NCBI RefSeq assembly: GCF_000733475.1
Contig: NZ_JPFK01000005.1
Coordinates: forward strand, 1-64,000
Length of the DNA stretch: 64,000 bases
Direction: 5' to 3'
From: Mangrovimonas yunxiaonensis
Lineage (GTDB): Bacteria > Bacteroidota > Bacteroidia > Flavobacteriales > Flavobacteriaceae
Part shown: positions 14,804-22,921 of the stretch, piece by piece
Layout: every line of letters begins with the position of its first letter
How positions within the stretch are numbered: position 1 is the first letter of the stretch
Position numbers and translations under genes: made by a program
Notes under the pieces: model-generated
The model's database searches: none
The model's input: the letters and a program-made list of their open reading frames with translations, nothing else
What the model was told of the DNA's origin: nothing

Positions 14804-15457
14804 ATGTGGTTTCAAAAGAAAATTAAACCAGAAAAAATAAAGGATAAGAATACAAAGCAATTGCGTTCGAACGGAATTGAGGTGATTGAACATTTACCTT
14901 ATTTGGACAATCCTGAATTTAGAGAACCAGAAGAAATTGCTCGTAGAATAATGGTTCTAACTGCATTATTTCAGTTACACCTTCAAGCACCAAAAGACAT
15001 AATAAAAAAGTGGCTTGAGGAAAATGGACTTATGGACTATCTCAACGAAGAAGAATTAGAATATTTGGAAACGGAATATTCGGAATTACCCGAACAGACT
15101 CAAATAGATATTTATTGGTTTGTAGAAGCCATTTGGACTTTTGCTTGGATTGGCGGACTTCACAATAATCTGACTTTAAATACTGGCGTGGAAGATTCAC
15201 TTGCTTCTTTAATTCCGAACATTGCGAAAAATGAACCAGCGGAAAAATTTATATCTGAATTCAAATTGAGAAATCAAGTAGAAATATTTGAAATGTTGGA
15301 CAAGTTCTATCGTGCTCATTGGTTCGCTCGAAATAACAATTTGACTGGAAAACAATCGAACAAAGTTGATTTAGACATAATAATGGAAAGAAGAAAAGCA
15401 TTGGAATATACAGTTTACAAAGAATTTGATTGGAATGAAATTTCACTTGATACGTAA
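14804..15457 (+). CDS. DUF4272-like cytosolic protein
   Basis: 217 residues, no signal. EEIARRIMVLTALFQLHL near residue 45, a predominantly helical body, and IYWFVEAIWTFAWIGGL near 105-121 with the conserved acidic/aromatic spacing of DUF4272 proteins (RSxxxL...E...R...L ... EAxxWxLWALG). The tail is charged. These are single-domain proteins of unknown role, common in mobile regions of Bacteroidota and often near polymorphic toxins. Sole gene of cassette 10. Family assignment moderately sure; function unknown. Confidence 0.6.
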   Translation: MWFQKKIKPEKIKDKNTKQLRSNGIEVIEHLPYLDNPEFREPEEIARRIMVLTALFQLHLQAPKDIIKKWLEENGLMDYLNEEELEYLETEYSELPEQTQIDIYWFVEAIWTFAWIGGLHNNLTLNTGVEDSLASLIPNIAKNEPAEKFISEFKLRNQVEIFEMLDKFYRAHWFARNNNLTGKQSNKVDLDIIMERRKALEYTVYKEFDWNEISLDT

Positions 15458-15468
15458 AAAACAACTAT

Positions 15469-15601
15469 GCACAACAATGTATAACCGCAATTACGGCGGA
15501 TTCGACTACGTCCGAATCCACTCGGAATTGCTAACGTCAGTTTTTAACCGAAAATCATTAACTTTAATCCCGTAACTGACGGTTATACGAGACCGTTGTG
15601 T
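15469..15601 (+). repeat. attC-like site 11 (family A)
   Basis: Left core GCACAAC closes cassette 10 (start GTTGTGCATA). Right core GTTGTGT opens the cassette that took the IS. Confidence 0.9.
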
Positions 15602-15667
15602 GTAATTTGAGAAAAGGCATCGTCCTGAAATAGGTTGACTAAAAAATCATTTAAAATTAGTCAACAT

Positions 15668-16060
15668 ATGGAACAACAATCAAAATCATCCTGCCAAAAA
15701 AAAGCCTATCAAAAAGTAGGGTTTGAACTCAAACTTTTAATCATTGACCAAATTCATAACGGACAGATCTCTGTCAATTATGCAGCTAAAAAATATCAGG
15801 TTTCTAGAAGCTCTATTCAGTATTGGATAAAAAAATACAGTACCTTAGAGCAAAAGAAATTAGGAATGAGCAAAAAAGACGAGATCAAAAAACTTAAAGA
15901 AAAGATTGAAGAACTGGAGTTCGTAAAGGACTTCCAACAGGACATCATAGCTGACATGGAACTCATTACAGGCGTGGATATGTCAAAAAAGTCATTGCCC
16001 AAAACATTAGCAGACGAGATAGAGAAAAAGAAACAAAACCGTTTAAAAGAAAATGGTTAA
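15668..16060 (+). CDS. IS3-family transposase OrfA
   Basis: 130 residues from ATG 15668 (open upstream to TTG 15635). Helix-turn-helix KLLIIDQIHNGQISVNYAAKKYQVSRSSIQYWIKKY binds the inverted repeats; a leucine-zipper-like segment KKLKEKIEELEFVKDFQQDII follows, as usual for IS3 OrfA dimerisation. Ends just after the slippery heptamer, beyond which OrfB continues in the -1 frame. Confidence 0.93.
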   Translation: MEQQSKSSCQKKAYQKVGFELKLLIIDQIHNGQISVNYAAKKYQVSRSSIQYWIKKYSTLEQKKLGMSKKDEIKKLKEKIEELEFVKDFQQDIIADMELITGVDMSKKSLPKTLADEIEKKKQNRLKENG

Positions 16061-16923
16061 CTACATGTTTTGGGATATCCAAACAAGCCTTTTATAAACG
16101 CTTAAAATCTTATAAAAACAAGCAGATTAACGAACAAATCTTATTACAACTAGTCAAACAATGTCGTAATAAAATAGGACAACAAACTGGTGGTAAAAAA
16201 CTTTATGACCACCTAAAAAAAGACATGAAAAATCAGAACATAAAAATGGGAAGAGATAAGTTTTTAATATTCCTCAAGAACCATAACCTACTGGTTAAGA
16301 GAAATAAAAATTATCATATCACAACCAATTCTAAACATCATTTCTTTAAATACAAGAACCTGGTGAAAGATAAACTACCTACCAGAGCTGAACAACTTTG
16401 GGTAACAGATATAACATATATCAAAACCGAAAAAGGACACAACTATCTGGCCTTGGTAACAGATGCATACTCTAAACAAATCATGGGATACCAACTAAGT
16501 AACCACATGAGGACAGAACTATGCTTAAATGCGCTTAAAATGGCTTTAAATAACAGGAAGTATCCTAATGAAAAACTCATCCATCATTCGGATAGAGGCA
16601 TCCAATATTGTAATCCTGCTTACACGCAGTTTGCCGAGAAAAACAACCTAACTATAAGCATGACTGAGCAGTACGACCCTTACGAAAACGCCGTGGCCGA
16701 ACGTATTAACAAAACTCTTAAGTATGAATATGGATTAAAACAAACCATTAAAAACACTAATCTAGCTCAAAAAATGACTAAAAAAGCTATATTTACATAC
16801 AACAATTTTAGAACGCATTGGAGTCTCAATTTAAGCACACCTAAAATGGCCCACTTAAAACAAAATATAGACTACAAATCGTATCGGAAAAATAATAACA
16901 AACTGGAATTTTTAACCATTTAA
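16045..16923 (+). CDS. IS3-family transposase OrfB (made by -1 frameshift)
   Basis: The catalytic half of the transposase. The frame is open from about 15910 and has no ATG, GTG or TTG before 16225, so it is most likely reached by slippage at TTTAAAA (16042-16048; codons T-TTA-AAA in OrfA). Starts with CFGISKQAFYKRLK, the normal IS150 OrfB opening. DDE triad: Asp in WVTDITYI, Asp in HHSDRGIQY, Glu in NAVAERINKT. All intact, so potentially active. Confidence 0.93.
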   Translation, partial: KRKWLTTCFGISKQAFYKRLKSYKNKQINEQILLQLVKQCRNKIGQQTGGKKLYDHLKKDMKNQNIKMGRDKFLIFLKNHNLLVKRNKNYHITTNSKHHFFKYKNLVKDKLPTRAEQLWVTDITYIKTEKGHNYLALVTDAYSKQIMGYQLSNHMRTELCLNALKMALNNRKYPNEKLIHHSDRGIQYCNPAYTQFAEKNNLTISMTEQYDPYENAVAERINKTLKYEYGLKQTIKNTNLAQKMTKKAIFTYNNFRTHWSLNLSTPKMAHLKQNIDYKSYRKNNNKLEFLTI

Positions 16924-16987
16924 AATACATCCAAAAATGGTCAACCTATTTCAGGACAAGACAAAAACCGAACTGAATGGACATTTA

Positions 16988-17362
16988 ATGGGACTATTTG
17001 ACTTTCTAAAAAAGAAAAAAATACCGATTGACTTCTCGGATAAAAATGTTTCGGAACTGACTTTGAAATCGGATTTACTCGGACAAATTCTAATTGATAA
17101 CGGACTTGGATTTTATGTGGACCATTTGTCTCAAATTCGACTCGCTGCTGACAATAAAGATGAATCGGAATTTAAAAGACTCGTGATTAGCCGAGAATTA
17201 TTTGGTGGAGCTGGAGCGCTTTGGGAAATTCACATTGAAAATCCGACTGAATATAAAAAATTTAACAAGCAATTTACTGAATATGTTGATTTACTTACTC
17301 AAATGGGAATCAAAAACGGACGAGTAAAACAAATTCGGAAAACAATGCCAAAACTGAACTGA
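16988..17362 (+). CDS. Hypothetical cytosolic protein
   Basis: 124 residues from ATG 16988, which gives the natural N-terminus MGLFDFLKKKKIPIDFSDK; the frame is open into the IS but that part is IS sequence. Helical with a glycine patch (SRELFGGAGALWEIHIENP). The MGLFDFLKK start is common in small Bacteroidota proteins found near toxin-immunity loci. First of two genes left in cassette 11 after the IS insertion. I do not recognise the family. Confidence 0.55.
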   Translation: MGLFDFLKKKKIPIDFSDKNVSELTLKSDLLGQILIDNGLGFYVDHLSQIRLAADNKDESEFKRLVISRELFGGAGALWEIHIENPTEYKKFNKQFTEYVDLLTQMGIKNGRVKQIRKTMPKLN

Positions 17363-17366
17363 ATTA

Positions 17367-17729
17367 ATGACTGAAATTATTTTAACTCGTGACAGTGTTC
17401 ACATTAGCGACGATATTGATGCACCTCACACAAAATCAATCACTTTAAAAGAATTAACTGTTGAGCAACTTTACAGAGAAATAAAGAGAATAGAATACTT
17501 ACCCAGATTTAGTGGTATTCAAACTTGGGGAATTATAGGATATAGTCCAATTTCAGTTATTGCTCATCAATGGAGTGAATTGAGACCTTTAATGAATTGT
17601 GATATGATTTTGGAAATGGAATTAAAAAGAACGAATAACAAATTACATTTATCTTGTTTTGGAGGAATCGAACCAGAAAAAGTTTTAAAAGTATTAGAAA
17701 ATTATAATAATGTTCGCTCTGAATTTTAA
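17367..17729 (+). CDS. Hypothetical cytosolic protein
   Basis: 120 residues starting 5 bp after the previous gene, so probably co-transcribed. No signal or membrane segment. Begins MTEIILTRDSVHISDDIDAPHTKSI, with a central FSGIQTWGIIGYSPISVIAHQW and a C-terminal alpha helix. The layout is typical of small immunity or polymorphic-locus proteins, but there is no motif I can name. Ends 14 bp before site 12. Confidence 0.55.
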   Translation: MTEIILTRDSVHISDDIDAPHTKSITLKELTVEQLYREIKRIEYLPRFSGIQTWGIIGYSPISVIAHQWSELRPLMNCDMILEMELKRTNNKLHLSCFGGIEPEKVLKVLENYNNVRSEF

Positions 17730-17742
17730 AAACAAAAACTAC

Positions 17743-17871
17743 ACACAACAACGTGTATAGCTCATTGCGGCTGAATTCCTAATCGGAATTCATTGCAATT
17801 TGCTATCTTCGTGCTACGGCGGAAAATCCTCGCGGATTTCCCGCAACGAGCCATACACAAAACCGTTGCCA
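17743..17871 (+). repeat. attC-like site 12 (family B)
   Basis: Left core ACACAAC closes cassette 11 (start GTTGTGTGTA, exact), showing the cassette ends survived the IS insertion. Right core GTTGCCA. The -7-like word is degenerate here (TATCTTCG). Confidence 0.9.
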
Positions 17872-18070
17872 GCAATGGCGTTAAAAAAATCGCGGAAGCG
17901 ATTTTGAGCATCCTTACGCGGACAAAAAAAAGCGGATTAAAAACAAAATAAAAGGACTTCTTAGCTGTTCGCAAGCAAAACGCAAGCAGCACGCTGAAAA
18001 AGAATAAAAGAACTTCCAAGCTTTGCGCTGACATCACTCAGACCCAAAACTTACGGATATAAACCACAGC
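17872..18070 (+). other. Non-coding cassette 12 (NC family member 3)
   Basis: Very close to the cassettes at 14460 and 24795. Micro-ORF from ATG 17876 reads MALKKSRKRF. Hairpin 17886-17905. Two AAAAGAACTTC-type motifs (the first is AAAAGGACTTC). The longer frame open in member 2 is stopped here by TAA, which argues against a larger protein. Confidence 0.75.
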
Positions 18071-18203
18071 AGGCAACAACGGCTATAGTTCATTGCTACG
18101 TCATTTTTTGTCCGATATTCCGGGATATTTGTTATCTTTCGTCCACGGCGGAAAAAACTTAACCCTTTTCCCCCGCAACAAACCATAGCCACACCCGTTG
18201 CCA
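18071..18203 (+). repeat. attC-like site 13 (family D)
   Basis: Left core AGGCAAC closes the NC cassette. Right core GTTGCCA opens the GNAT cassette. Confidence 0.9.
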
Positions 18204-18228
18204 CACATTTGAGAAAATTACGCTGAAA

Positions 18229-18786
18229 TTGAAAAAAGAATACATTTTTAAATCTGAAAGACTTGGATTTCGCAATTGGAGCGAAACTGATTTGACCGAA
18301 TTTGCGAAAATAAATGCGGATTTGGAAGTAATGGAACATTTCCCAAAGCCACTGACGGAAAAAGAAACATCGGAATTTATTGACCGACTTAAAAAACACT
18401 ATACAAAAAATGGATTCAATTACTTCGCAACGGAAATTTTGGAGAGTGGAGAACTAATCGGATTTATTGGTTTGGCATTTCAAGATTATAAAACGGACTT
18501 CACGCCTGCCGTTGACATTGGATGGCGATTAAAAAAAAGTGCTTGGGGAAAAGGATATGCAACCGAAGGTGCTAAAAAATGTCTTGAATTTGCATTTAGT
18601 GAGCTGAATTTAGAAAAAATCATATCAACGTGTACAGAGAAAAATTCTAAATCAGAAAACGTGATGAAAAAAATTGGAATGGAAAAAATCGGAGAATTTA
18701 AACATCCGAAATTGAAAGAATATCCCGAATACGAAAAATGTATTTGTTACGGAATAAATAAAAACGTGTGGCAACACCGTGTATAG
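18229..18786 (+). CDS. GNAT-family N-acetyltransferase (RimJ/RimL type)
   Basis: 185 residues from a TTG start at 18229 (no ATG available). The sequence FKSERLGFRNWSETDLTEFAKIN opens as in RimJ/RimL enzymes; IGFIGLAFQ gives strand 4, and the acetyl-CoA loop appears as KSAWGKGYATEGAKKCLEF (Q/R-x-x-G-x-G/A pattern), followed by STCTEKNSKSENVMKKIGM. Substrate may be a protein N-terminus or a small molecule such as an antibiotic. The stop codon TAG lies inside site 14, so the last codons come from the recombination site. Sole gene of cassette 13. Confidence 0.85.
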   Translation: MKKEYIFKSERLGFRNWSETDLTEFAKINADLEVMEHFPKPLTEKETSEFIDRLKKHYTKNGFNYFATEILESGELIGFIGLAFQDYKTDFTPAVDIGWRLKKSAWGKGYATEGAKKCLEFAFSELNLEKIISTCTEKNSKSENVMKKIGMEKIGEFKHPKLKEYPEYEKCICYGINKNVWQHRV

Positions 18787-18899
18787 CTCATTGCGGCTGA
18801 ATTCCTAATCGGAATTCATTGCAATTTGCTATCTTTGATCATACAGCGGAAAATCCTCAGCGGATTTCCCGCAACAAGCCATACACAAACCCGTTATGC
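18769..18899 (+). repeat. attC-like site 14 (family B)
   Basis: Left core TGGCAAC closes cassette 13 (start GTTGCCACAC, exact). Right core GTTATGC. Contains TATCTTTG at 18830-18837, a -7 promoter match facing the toxin-antitoxin cassette. Confidence 0.9.
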
Positions 18900-18946
18900 A
18901 ACAGTTAAAAATCACGTTCAAAAAGAGAATGATAAGATTAAATTTG

Positions 18947-18954
18947 TAACTTTG
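18947..18954 (+). promoter_or_regulatory. -7 promoter box of the toxin-antitoxin cassette
   Basis: TAACTTTG fits TAnnTTTG and ends only 5 bp before the antitoxin ATG. If it is used, the mRNA would be leaderless or nearly so. Confidence 0.4.
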
Positions 18955-18959
18955 GTATT

Positions 18960-19193
18960 ATGGATTTAAGTATAGAAAATAAAAAAATTGAATTAATTCA
19001 GTGGTTATCGACATTGAACGACAAGTCTTTGATTGACAAACTAATGAAATTAAGAGAAAAAGAAAAAACTGATTGGTGGAATGAAATTTCAGCAAAAGAA
19101 AAAGAATCTATTGAAAAAGGAATTCAAGATGCGGATAACGGAAAACTGACTTCTCACTCAAGCGTGAAAGGAATCTATGAAAAGTGGCTATAA
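18960..19193 (+). CDS. Antitoxin of a ParE/RelE-type pair (addiction-module protein family)
   Basis: 77 residues, acidic and helical. WLSTLNDKSLIDKLMKLREKEKTDWWNEISAKEKESIEKGIQDADNGKLTSHSSV has the pattern of the short unstable-antitoxin family paired with RelE/ParE toxins (W..L.....E..si..gl.d...Gk). It would neutralise the next gene product by binding it, and probably represses the operon. Overlaps the toxin start by 17 bp. Cassette 14. Toxin-antitoxin cassettes stabilise large cassette arrays in other bacteria, and the same role is likely here. Confidence 0.8.
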   Translation: MDLSIENKKIELIQWLSTLNDKSLIDKLMKLREKEKTDWWNEISAKEKESIEKGIQDADNGKLTSHSSVKGIYEKWL

Positions 19194-19479
19194 AATACTG
19201 TGGACTGACCACGCAATATCAGAACTTAAAGAAACCATTGAATACCTAGAAAATAACTGGACCGAAAAAGAAGTAAGAACTTTTTCTGTAAAATTAGACC
19301 ACACAATTGAACTGATTTCAAAAACACCCGAAATCTTCCCAGAATCATTTGAGAAAAAAACTATCCGAAAAGCTGTTGTTGAAAAGCACAACAATCTTTA
19401 TTATCGAATTAATAAAAATTCGGTTGAGATTGTTTCTTTATTTTCAAATAGAAAAAACCCGTATAAGAAAAAAATATAA
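19177..19479 (+). CDS. ParE/RelE-superfamily toxin
   Basis: 100 residues. YKILWTDHAISELKETIEYLENNWTEKEVRTFSVKL then IELISKTPEIFPESFEKKTIRKAVVEKHNNLYYRINKNSVEIVSLFSNRKNP is the standard ParE/RelE fold: two N-terminal helices, then a sheet ending in the LYYRI and F-xxRxNP strands. ParE members poison gyrase and RelE members cut mRNA; the missing strong RelE catalytic set and the helix lengths favour a ParE-like toxin, but this is uncertain. Translation is probably coupled to the overlapping antitoxin. Confidence 0.82.
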   Translation: MKSGYKILWTDHAISELKETIEYLENNWTEKEVRTFSVKLDHTIELISKTPEIFPESFEKKTIRKAVVEKHNNLYYRINKNSVEIVSLFSNRKNPYKKKI

Positions 19480-19487
19480 AAACCGTT

Positions 19488-19619
19488 GCATAACACCGGC
19501 TATAGTTCATTGCTTCTGACTTTCCTATCGGAAAGTCCTCGCAAATTTGCTATCTTCGGTTTACGGCGGAAAATCCTCGCGGATTTTCACGCAACGAAAC
19601 CATAGCCAAACCGTTGCCA
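19488..19619 (+). repeat. attC-like site 15 (family C)
   Basis: Left core GCATAAC closes the toxin-antitoxin cassette (start GTTATGCAAC, exact). Right core GTTGCCA. Arms GACTTTCC/GGAAAGTC and GAAAATCC/GGATTTTC. Confidence 0.9.
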
Positions 19620-19645
19620 ACAATATAAAAAACACACTTAACAAT

Positions 19646-20476
19646 ATGAAAAAACACATACTTTTAACATTATTACTGACTATTTCAGCTTTTGCCTTCT
19701 CACAAAATTCAAAAGAAGAAACATCTGAATTTTTTAAACAAATTCAATCTAAAAAAATTATAGCAAATGTATTCAATGCTGTAAAAGAATCTATCAAAAC
19801 AAATGAAAAAGAATTATTTGAAAGTCAAGATTTAGAATATGGAAAAACAGAAGAGATTGAAATCTTTCATAATTTTCTTGATGAAGAAATCAATTTATTT
19901 ATAGATGACACATACAATGAAATGCGATACAAATATTCAACTAAACCTAAAGATAGTATTTTAAAATACATCTCTATTGCTAAAGAAAACCAAACTGAAG
20001 TTTTGGAGAAATCAGGATTCAAACAAGAATTAGAATCAATACTGAAAGAAAAACAAGTTTATCTGATTAATGACATAAACTTAACTTTACGTGAAATTAG
20101 AGCTAAATACAATCCATTGATTTTAAAAGTTTTCGAAAATGGAGAAGAATCCGATGTGTCTAAAATTGATTTGGATTTGTATCTAAACACTAATAATGAA
20201 AAGAACCCAAAACTGTCAATCTTAAACAAATCTAATTCGGAAATAGATTTACCAGAAAATTTTGATTTTAATCAAATCGAATCATTAACAATAAAATATC
20301 TTGGAAAAGAATATATCGTGGAAAGATTTAATAATTCAATGCCAAAAGAAATACAAGAATTGACAAGCCCTTTATCGAAATATTGTTTTGAGCAACTCGA
20401 AAAATGGACTTTACGAATTGATGAAAACAATATTATATTAGAAACACGAGGAACAATTGGTCAAGCGAGGAAATAA
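19646..20476 (+). CDS. Hypothetical exported protein
   Basis: 276 residues from ATG 19646; the longer frame from 19547 runs through the repeat and is not used. Signal peptide MKKHILLTLLLTISAFAFSQ. The mature protein is charged and helical in the first half (residues ~20-150) and more beta-like later (ILNKSNSEIDLPENFDFNQIESLTIKYLGKEYIVERF). There are no cysteines to suggest a lipoprotein and no catalytic motif I can see. Sole gene of cassette 15. Confidence 0.6.
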   Translation: MKKHILLTLLLTISAFAFSQNSKEETSEFFKQIQSKKIIANVFNAVKESIKTNEKELFESQDLEYGKTEEIEIFHNFLDEEINLFIDDTYNEMRYKYSTKPKDSILKYISIAKENQTEVLEKSGFKQELESILKEKQVYLINDINLTLREIRAKYNPLILKVFENGEESDVSKIDLDLYLNTNNEKNPKLSILNKSNSEIDLPENFDFNQIESLTIKYLGKEYIVERFNNSMPKEIQELTSPLSKYCFEQLEKWTLRIDENNIILETRGTIGQARK

Positions 20477-20483
20477 ATACTGT

Positions 20484-20680
20484 TGGCAACAACGTATATA
20501 ACTCATAGCTAGATAGTTACTTAATTCAAAGTTAAGTTGTATTTGCAAGTCCGCCAAATTTTTAAATTTGACGATTTCCAATAAAAAGATAAATAGTAAA
20601 ATTTAAAAATCTGGCTTGTGCTTAATCTGAAAATAATTGTCTAATTTGCACGCTACGAGCTATATACAAAACCGTTGCCT
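20484..20680 (+). repeat. attC-like site 16 (oversized singleton, 197 bp)
   Basis: Left core TGGCAAC closes cassette 15 (start GTTGCCAACA). Right core GTTGCCT. Basal stem GTATATA/TATATAC and ACTCATAGCT facing AGCTATATAC. About 65 bp longer than the rest, with an internal AAATTTTTAAATTTG / AAATTTAAAAATCTGG arm. Confidence 0.8.
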
Positions 20681-20691
20681 GTAATTTAAAA

Positions 20692-21555
20692 ATGACAAGA
20701 ATACTAACGATATTAATGATTCTAATTTCTGCAAATACGTTTGCTCAGGAATCCAAATATTGTGATGCAGAATGGTGTAGCCTGCCGAAAAATCACGAAG
20801 CACATTTTGATCCATACTACAATGGACATCTTTGTGAGAACTTTGATTCTAAACAAGCTGATTTTAGTGCAAAGTATTTAAGACTTCAAACAGACAGATT
20901 ATCAAAAATAGCAATCGATAAAACCGAACAATTAGTCCAGTATAAATTCGACACAGACTCACTATTTAACACAGGTGAATTTCAACAAAATGGAATCATT
21001 GGGTTAGATTATAAAAGAATTAGATTCCATATTTCTGACACTAAACAAAAAGAAGGTGAATTAGAATTTATTATAAGTGGTAAGTCCAATGTTTCGGGAA
21101 ATATCTGTGACTTCAAGGGTAGTTTAAAAATTCTCAAAGTATTTGAAATCACTGAGAATTATGACTTTCCTGGACAAGCTTCACTTTTTGCGGAATACGA
21201 ATTCTATGAAGACAGTACACAAAATCATGTCGGAATATTCAAAGGAACATTTGAATGCTCTATCGTAATTGACCACGAGACAAAAGAAATCAAGCTAGAC
21301 GAAAGTTTTGCGATTGCAGACGGTTATTATAACCGAACCTACGTGGGCACGTGGAAAAGTTATAAGTCTGGAACTTTAAAAAAATGTATTTGGGGTGATT
21401 ATCGACTTCCATTCACATTCGACTTTGACGGTGGTGATGGTGAAATGATGGTTAATGAAAAATATATTGAAAATGGTTGGACAACATTTGGAGATGGCTC
21501 GGAGTACGAGTATTCAAAAGGTAAGCCCAGACTGAAAAACCAATGGTGGAAATAA
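20692..21555 (+). CDS. Hypothetical exported protein
   Basis: 287 residues. Signal peptide MTRILTILMILISANTFAQ. Six or so cysteines in the N-terminal part (YCDAEWCSLPKNHE, HLCENF, ICDF) could form disulphides, and the rest reads as repeated beta strands ending GDGEMMVNEKYIENGWTTFGDGSEYEYSKGK. No enzyme motif recognised. Sole gene of cassette 16; it starts 12 bp after the site, so its ribosome-binding region lies at the cassette edge. Confidence 0.6.
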   Translation: MTRILTILMILISANTFAQESKYCDAEWCSLPKNHEAHFDPYYNGHLCENFDSKQADFSAKYLRLQTDRLSKIAIDKTEQLVQYKFDTDSLFNTGEFQQNGIIGLDYKRIRFHISDTKQKEGELEFIISGKSNVSGNICDFKGSLKILKVFEITENYDFPGQASLFAEYEFYEDSTQNHVGIFKGTFECSIVIDHETKEIKLDESFAIADGYYNRTYVGTWKSYKSGTLKKCIWGDYRLPFTFDFDGGDGEMMVNEKYIENGWTTFGDGSEYEYSKGKPRLKNQWWK

Positions 21556-21564
21556 AAAAACTAC

Positions 21565-21696
21565 AGGCAACAACGGCTATAGTTCATTGCTGCTGACTTT
21601 CCTCTCGGAAAGTCCTCGCAAATTTGCTATCTTCGGTTTACGGCGGAAAATCCTTGCGGATTTTCACGCAACGAAACCATAGCCAAACCGTTGTAA
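21565..21696 (+). repeat. attC-like site 17 (family C)
   Basis: Left core AGGCAAC closes cassette 16 (start GTTGCCTGTA, exact). Right core GTTGTAA. Confidence 0.9.
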
Positions 21697-21702
21697 ACAA
21701 TT

Positions 21703-22746
21703 ATGAAAAAACTCTTACTTCAAATAATATTTTTAATTGCATTTTGTGCTTTCGGTTTTTCTCAAAAATCTGAAATGAGCAATGCTTTCAAGAACAAAGA
21801 GTTTGAAAAAGTAATTGAATTAGGCAAGCAAGTGCTCGAATCTGAACCAAATGACTTTGACGGACTTTTAGGAATTGGAAAAGCATATAACTTTCTTAAT
21901 AAATTTGAAAATGCCAACACTTATTTAGAAAAAGCAATAAATTGTGCGAAACAGGATTGGCAATTCGCTTGGGCGAATATTGAATTAATGGAATCAAATT
22001 TCGCTATTGGGAAAATTGAACAAGCAAAAAAATACTATAAAAAATCTTTAGAATACAAAGGAACTAAAAATTCTACGAAAAAATTGAGAGGTTTAGCCTT
22101 GTTGTTTGGGTTTGACAAAGTATACGAGAATTGGGAAATAATGGAAACAGAAAACATCATTTTCCATTTTCAAAATAGCAATTCAATTCCTAATAAAGAA
22201 AAATATATTGCTGAAAGACAAAAAGCGTTTTCAAATATCAATGCTTTTTTTCAATCGGAATTACCTAAAAAAATTGATTTTTTCGTTTGGAAATCGAATG
22301 AAGAGGCAATTAAAGTCTTAAACAAATCATTGGGTTTTACAGAACCAAAATATTGTATTTCGCATAATAGAGACAATCAAACTAAAGGACACGAAATCAC
22401 ACATAGTATCTCTTTTTGGTTGGACAAAGCAAATAAGAGAAATAGACTAATAAATGAGGGAATTGGAGTTTACTTTGACCAAACTAATATGAACAGATTA
22501 GAAAAAGCCAAAAAGGAAACCCAAAACCAAAAGATTGACATTAAGGATTTCTGGAATAATGGAAATAACTATTCCGAACAAATTTTATATCCAGTTGCTG
22601 GAGCATTTGTTGAGTATTTGATTTTGCTTGACAAAAAAAAGTTTCTTGAATTATGTAAAAATCAATCTTACGAAAATGCTGAATTGATTTATGGAGCTGA
22701 ATTGAAAAAAATAATATCTGAATTTAATAAACAACTGAATAAATAA
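21703..22746 (+). CDS. Exported TPR protein with gluzincin (HExxH) peptidase domain
   Basis: 347 residues. Signal peptide MKKLLLQIIFLIAFCAFGFSQ. Residues ~28-130 are tetratricopeptide repeats (SNAFKNKEFEKVIELGKQVLESEPNDFDGLLGIGKAY). The C-terminal half has HEITH (His230-Glu231-xx-His234) and, 18 residues on, NEGIGVYF, whose Glu is the expected third zinc ligand; this is the peptidase MA/M48-like gluzincin plan. Probably a periplasmic zinc peptidase or peptidase-like protein. The ATG lies 6 bp after site 17, so the promoter must be in or before the site. Sole gene of cassette 17. Confidence 0.75.
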   Translation: MKKLLLQIIFLIAFCAFGFSQKSEMSNAFKNKEFEKVIELGKQVLESEPNDFDGLLGIGKAYNFLNKFENANTYLEKAINCAKQDWQFAWANIELMESNFAIGKIEQAKKYYKKSLEYKGTKNSTKKLRGLALLFGFDKVYENWEIMETENIIFHFQNSNSIPNKEKYIAERQKAFSNINAFFQSELPKKIDFFVWKSNEEAIKVLNKSLGFTEPKYCISHNRDNQTKGHEITHSISFWLDKANKRNRLINEGIGVYFDQTNMNRLEKAKKETQNQKIDIKDFWNNGNNYSEQILYPVAGAFVEYLILLDKKKFLELCKNQSYENAELIYGAELKKIISEFNKQLNK

Positions 22747-22750
22747 CTGT

Positions 22751-22883
22751 TTACAACAATGTATAACCGCAATTACGGCGGATTCGACTACGTCCGAATC
22801 CACTCGGAATTGCTAACGCCAGTTCTTAGCCGAAAATCATTAACTTTAATCCCGTAACTGACGGTTATACGAGACCGTTGTGT
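22751..22883 (+). repeat. attC-like site 18 (family A)
   Basis: Left core TTACAAC closes cassette 17 (start GTTGTAAACA, exact). Right core GTTGTGT. Confidence 0.9.
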
Positions 22884-22921
22884 AACATTTAAAAACTGAC
22901 TCTAATCCTAAAGAAACCCAA

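Larger units (their letters stand above)
15616..16963 (+). mobile_element. IS3-family (IS150-like) insertion sequence, complete copy 2
   Basis: About 1.35 kb. Perfect 18-bp terminal inverted repeats GTCCTGAAATAGGTTGAC (15622-15639) and its complement (16940-16957), with a few less matched outer bases. Two overlapping ORFs, A and B, joined by a -1 slippery site. Inserted into an A-run near the start of cassette 11; AAA(A) on both sides is compatible with a short target duplication. Identical in both ORFs to the copy at 33330, so recent transposition. Confidence 0.93.

Noticed and set aside
16225-16923. OrfB of the IS starting at ATG 16225
   Set aside because: That start would omit the conserved CFGISKQAFYKRLK region; the frame is open upstream without a start codon, so a frameshift is the better explanation.
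14359-18399. Minus-strand ORFs of ~90-120 codons across the NC cassettes and family D sites (for example 14359-14634, 17762-18037, 18034-18399)
   Set aside because: They share short pieces only because the underlying repeat is shared; frames shift between copies and they cross site borders, so they are not genes.
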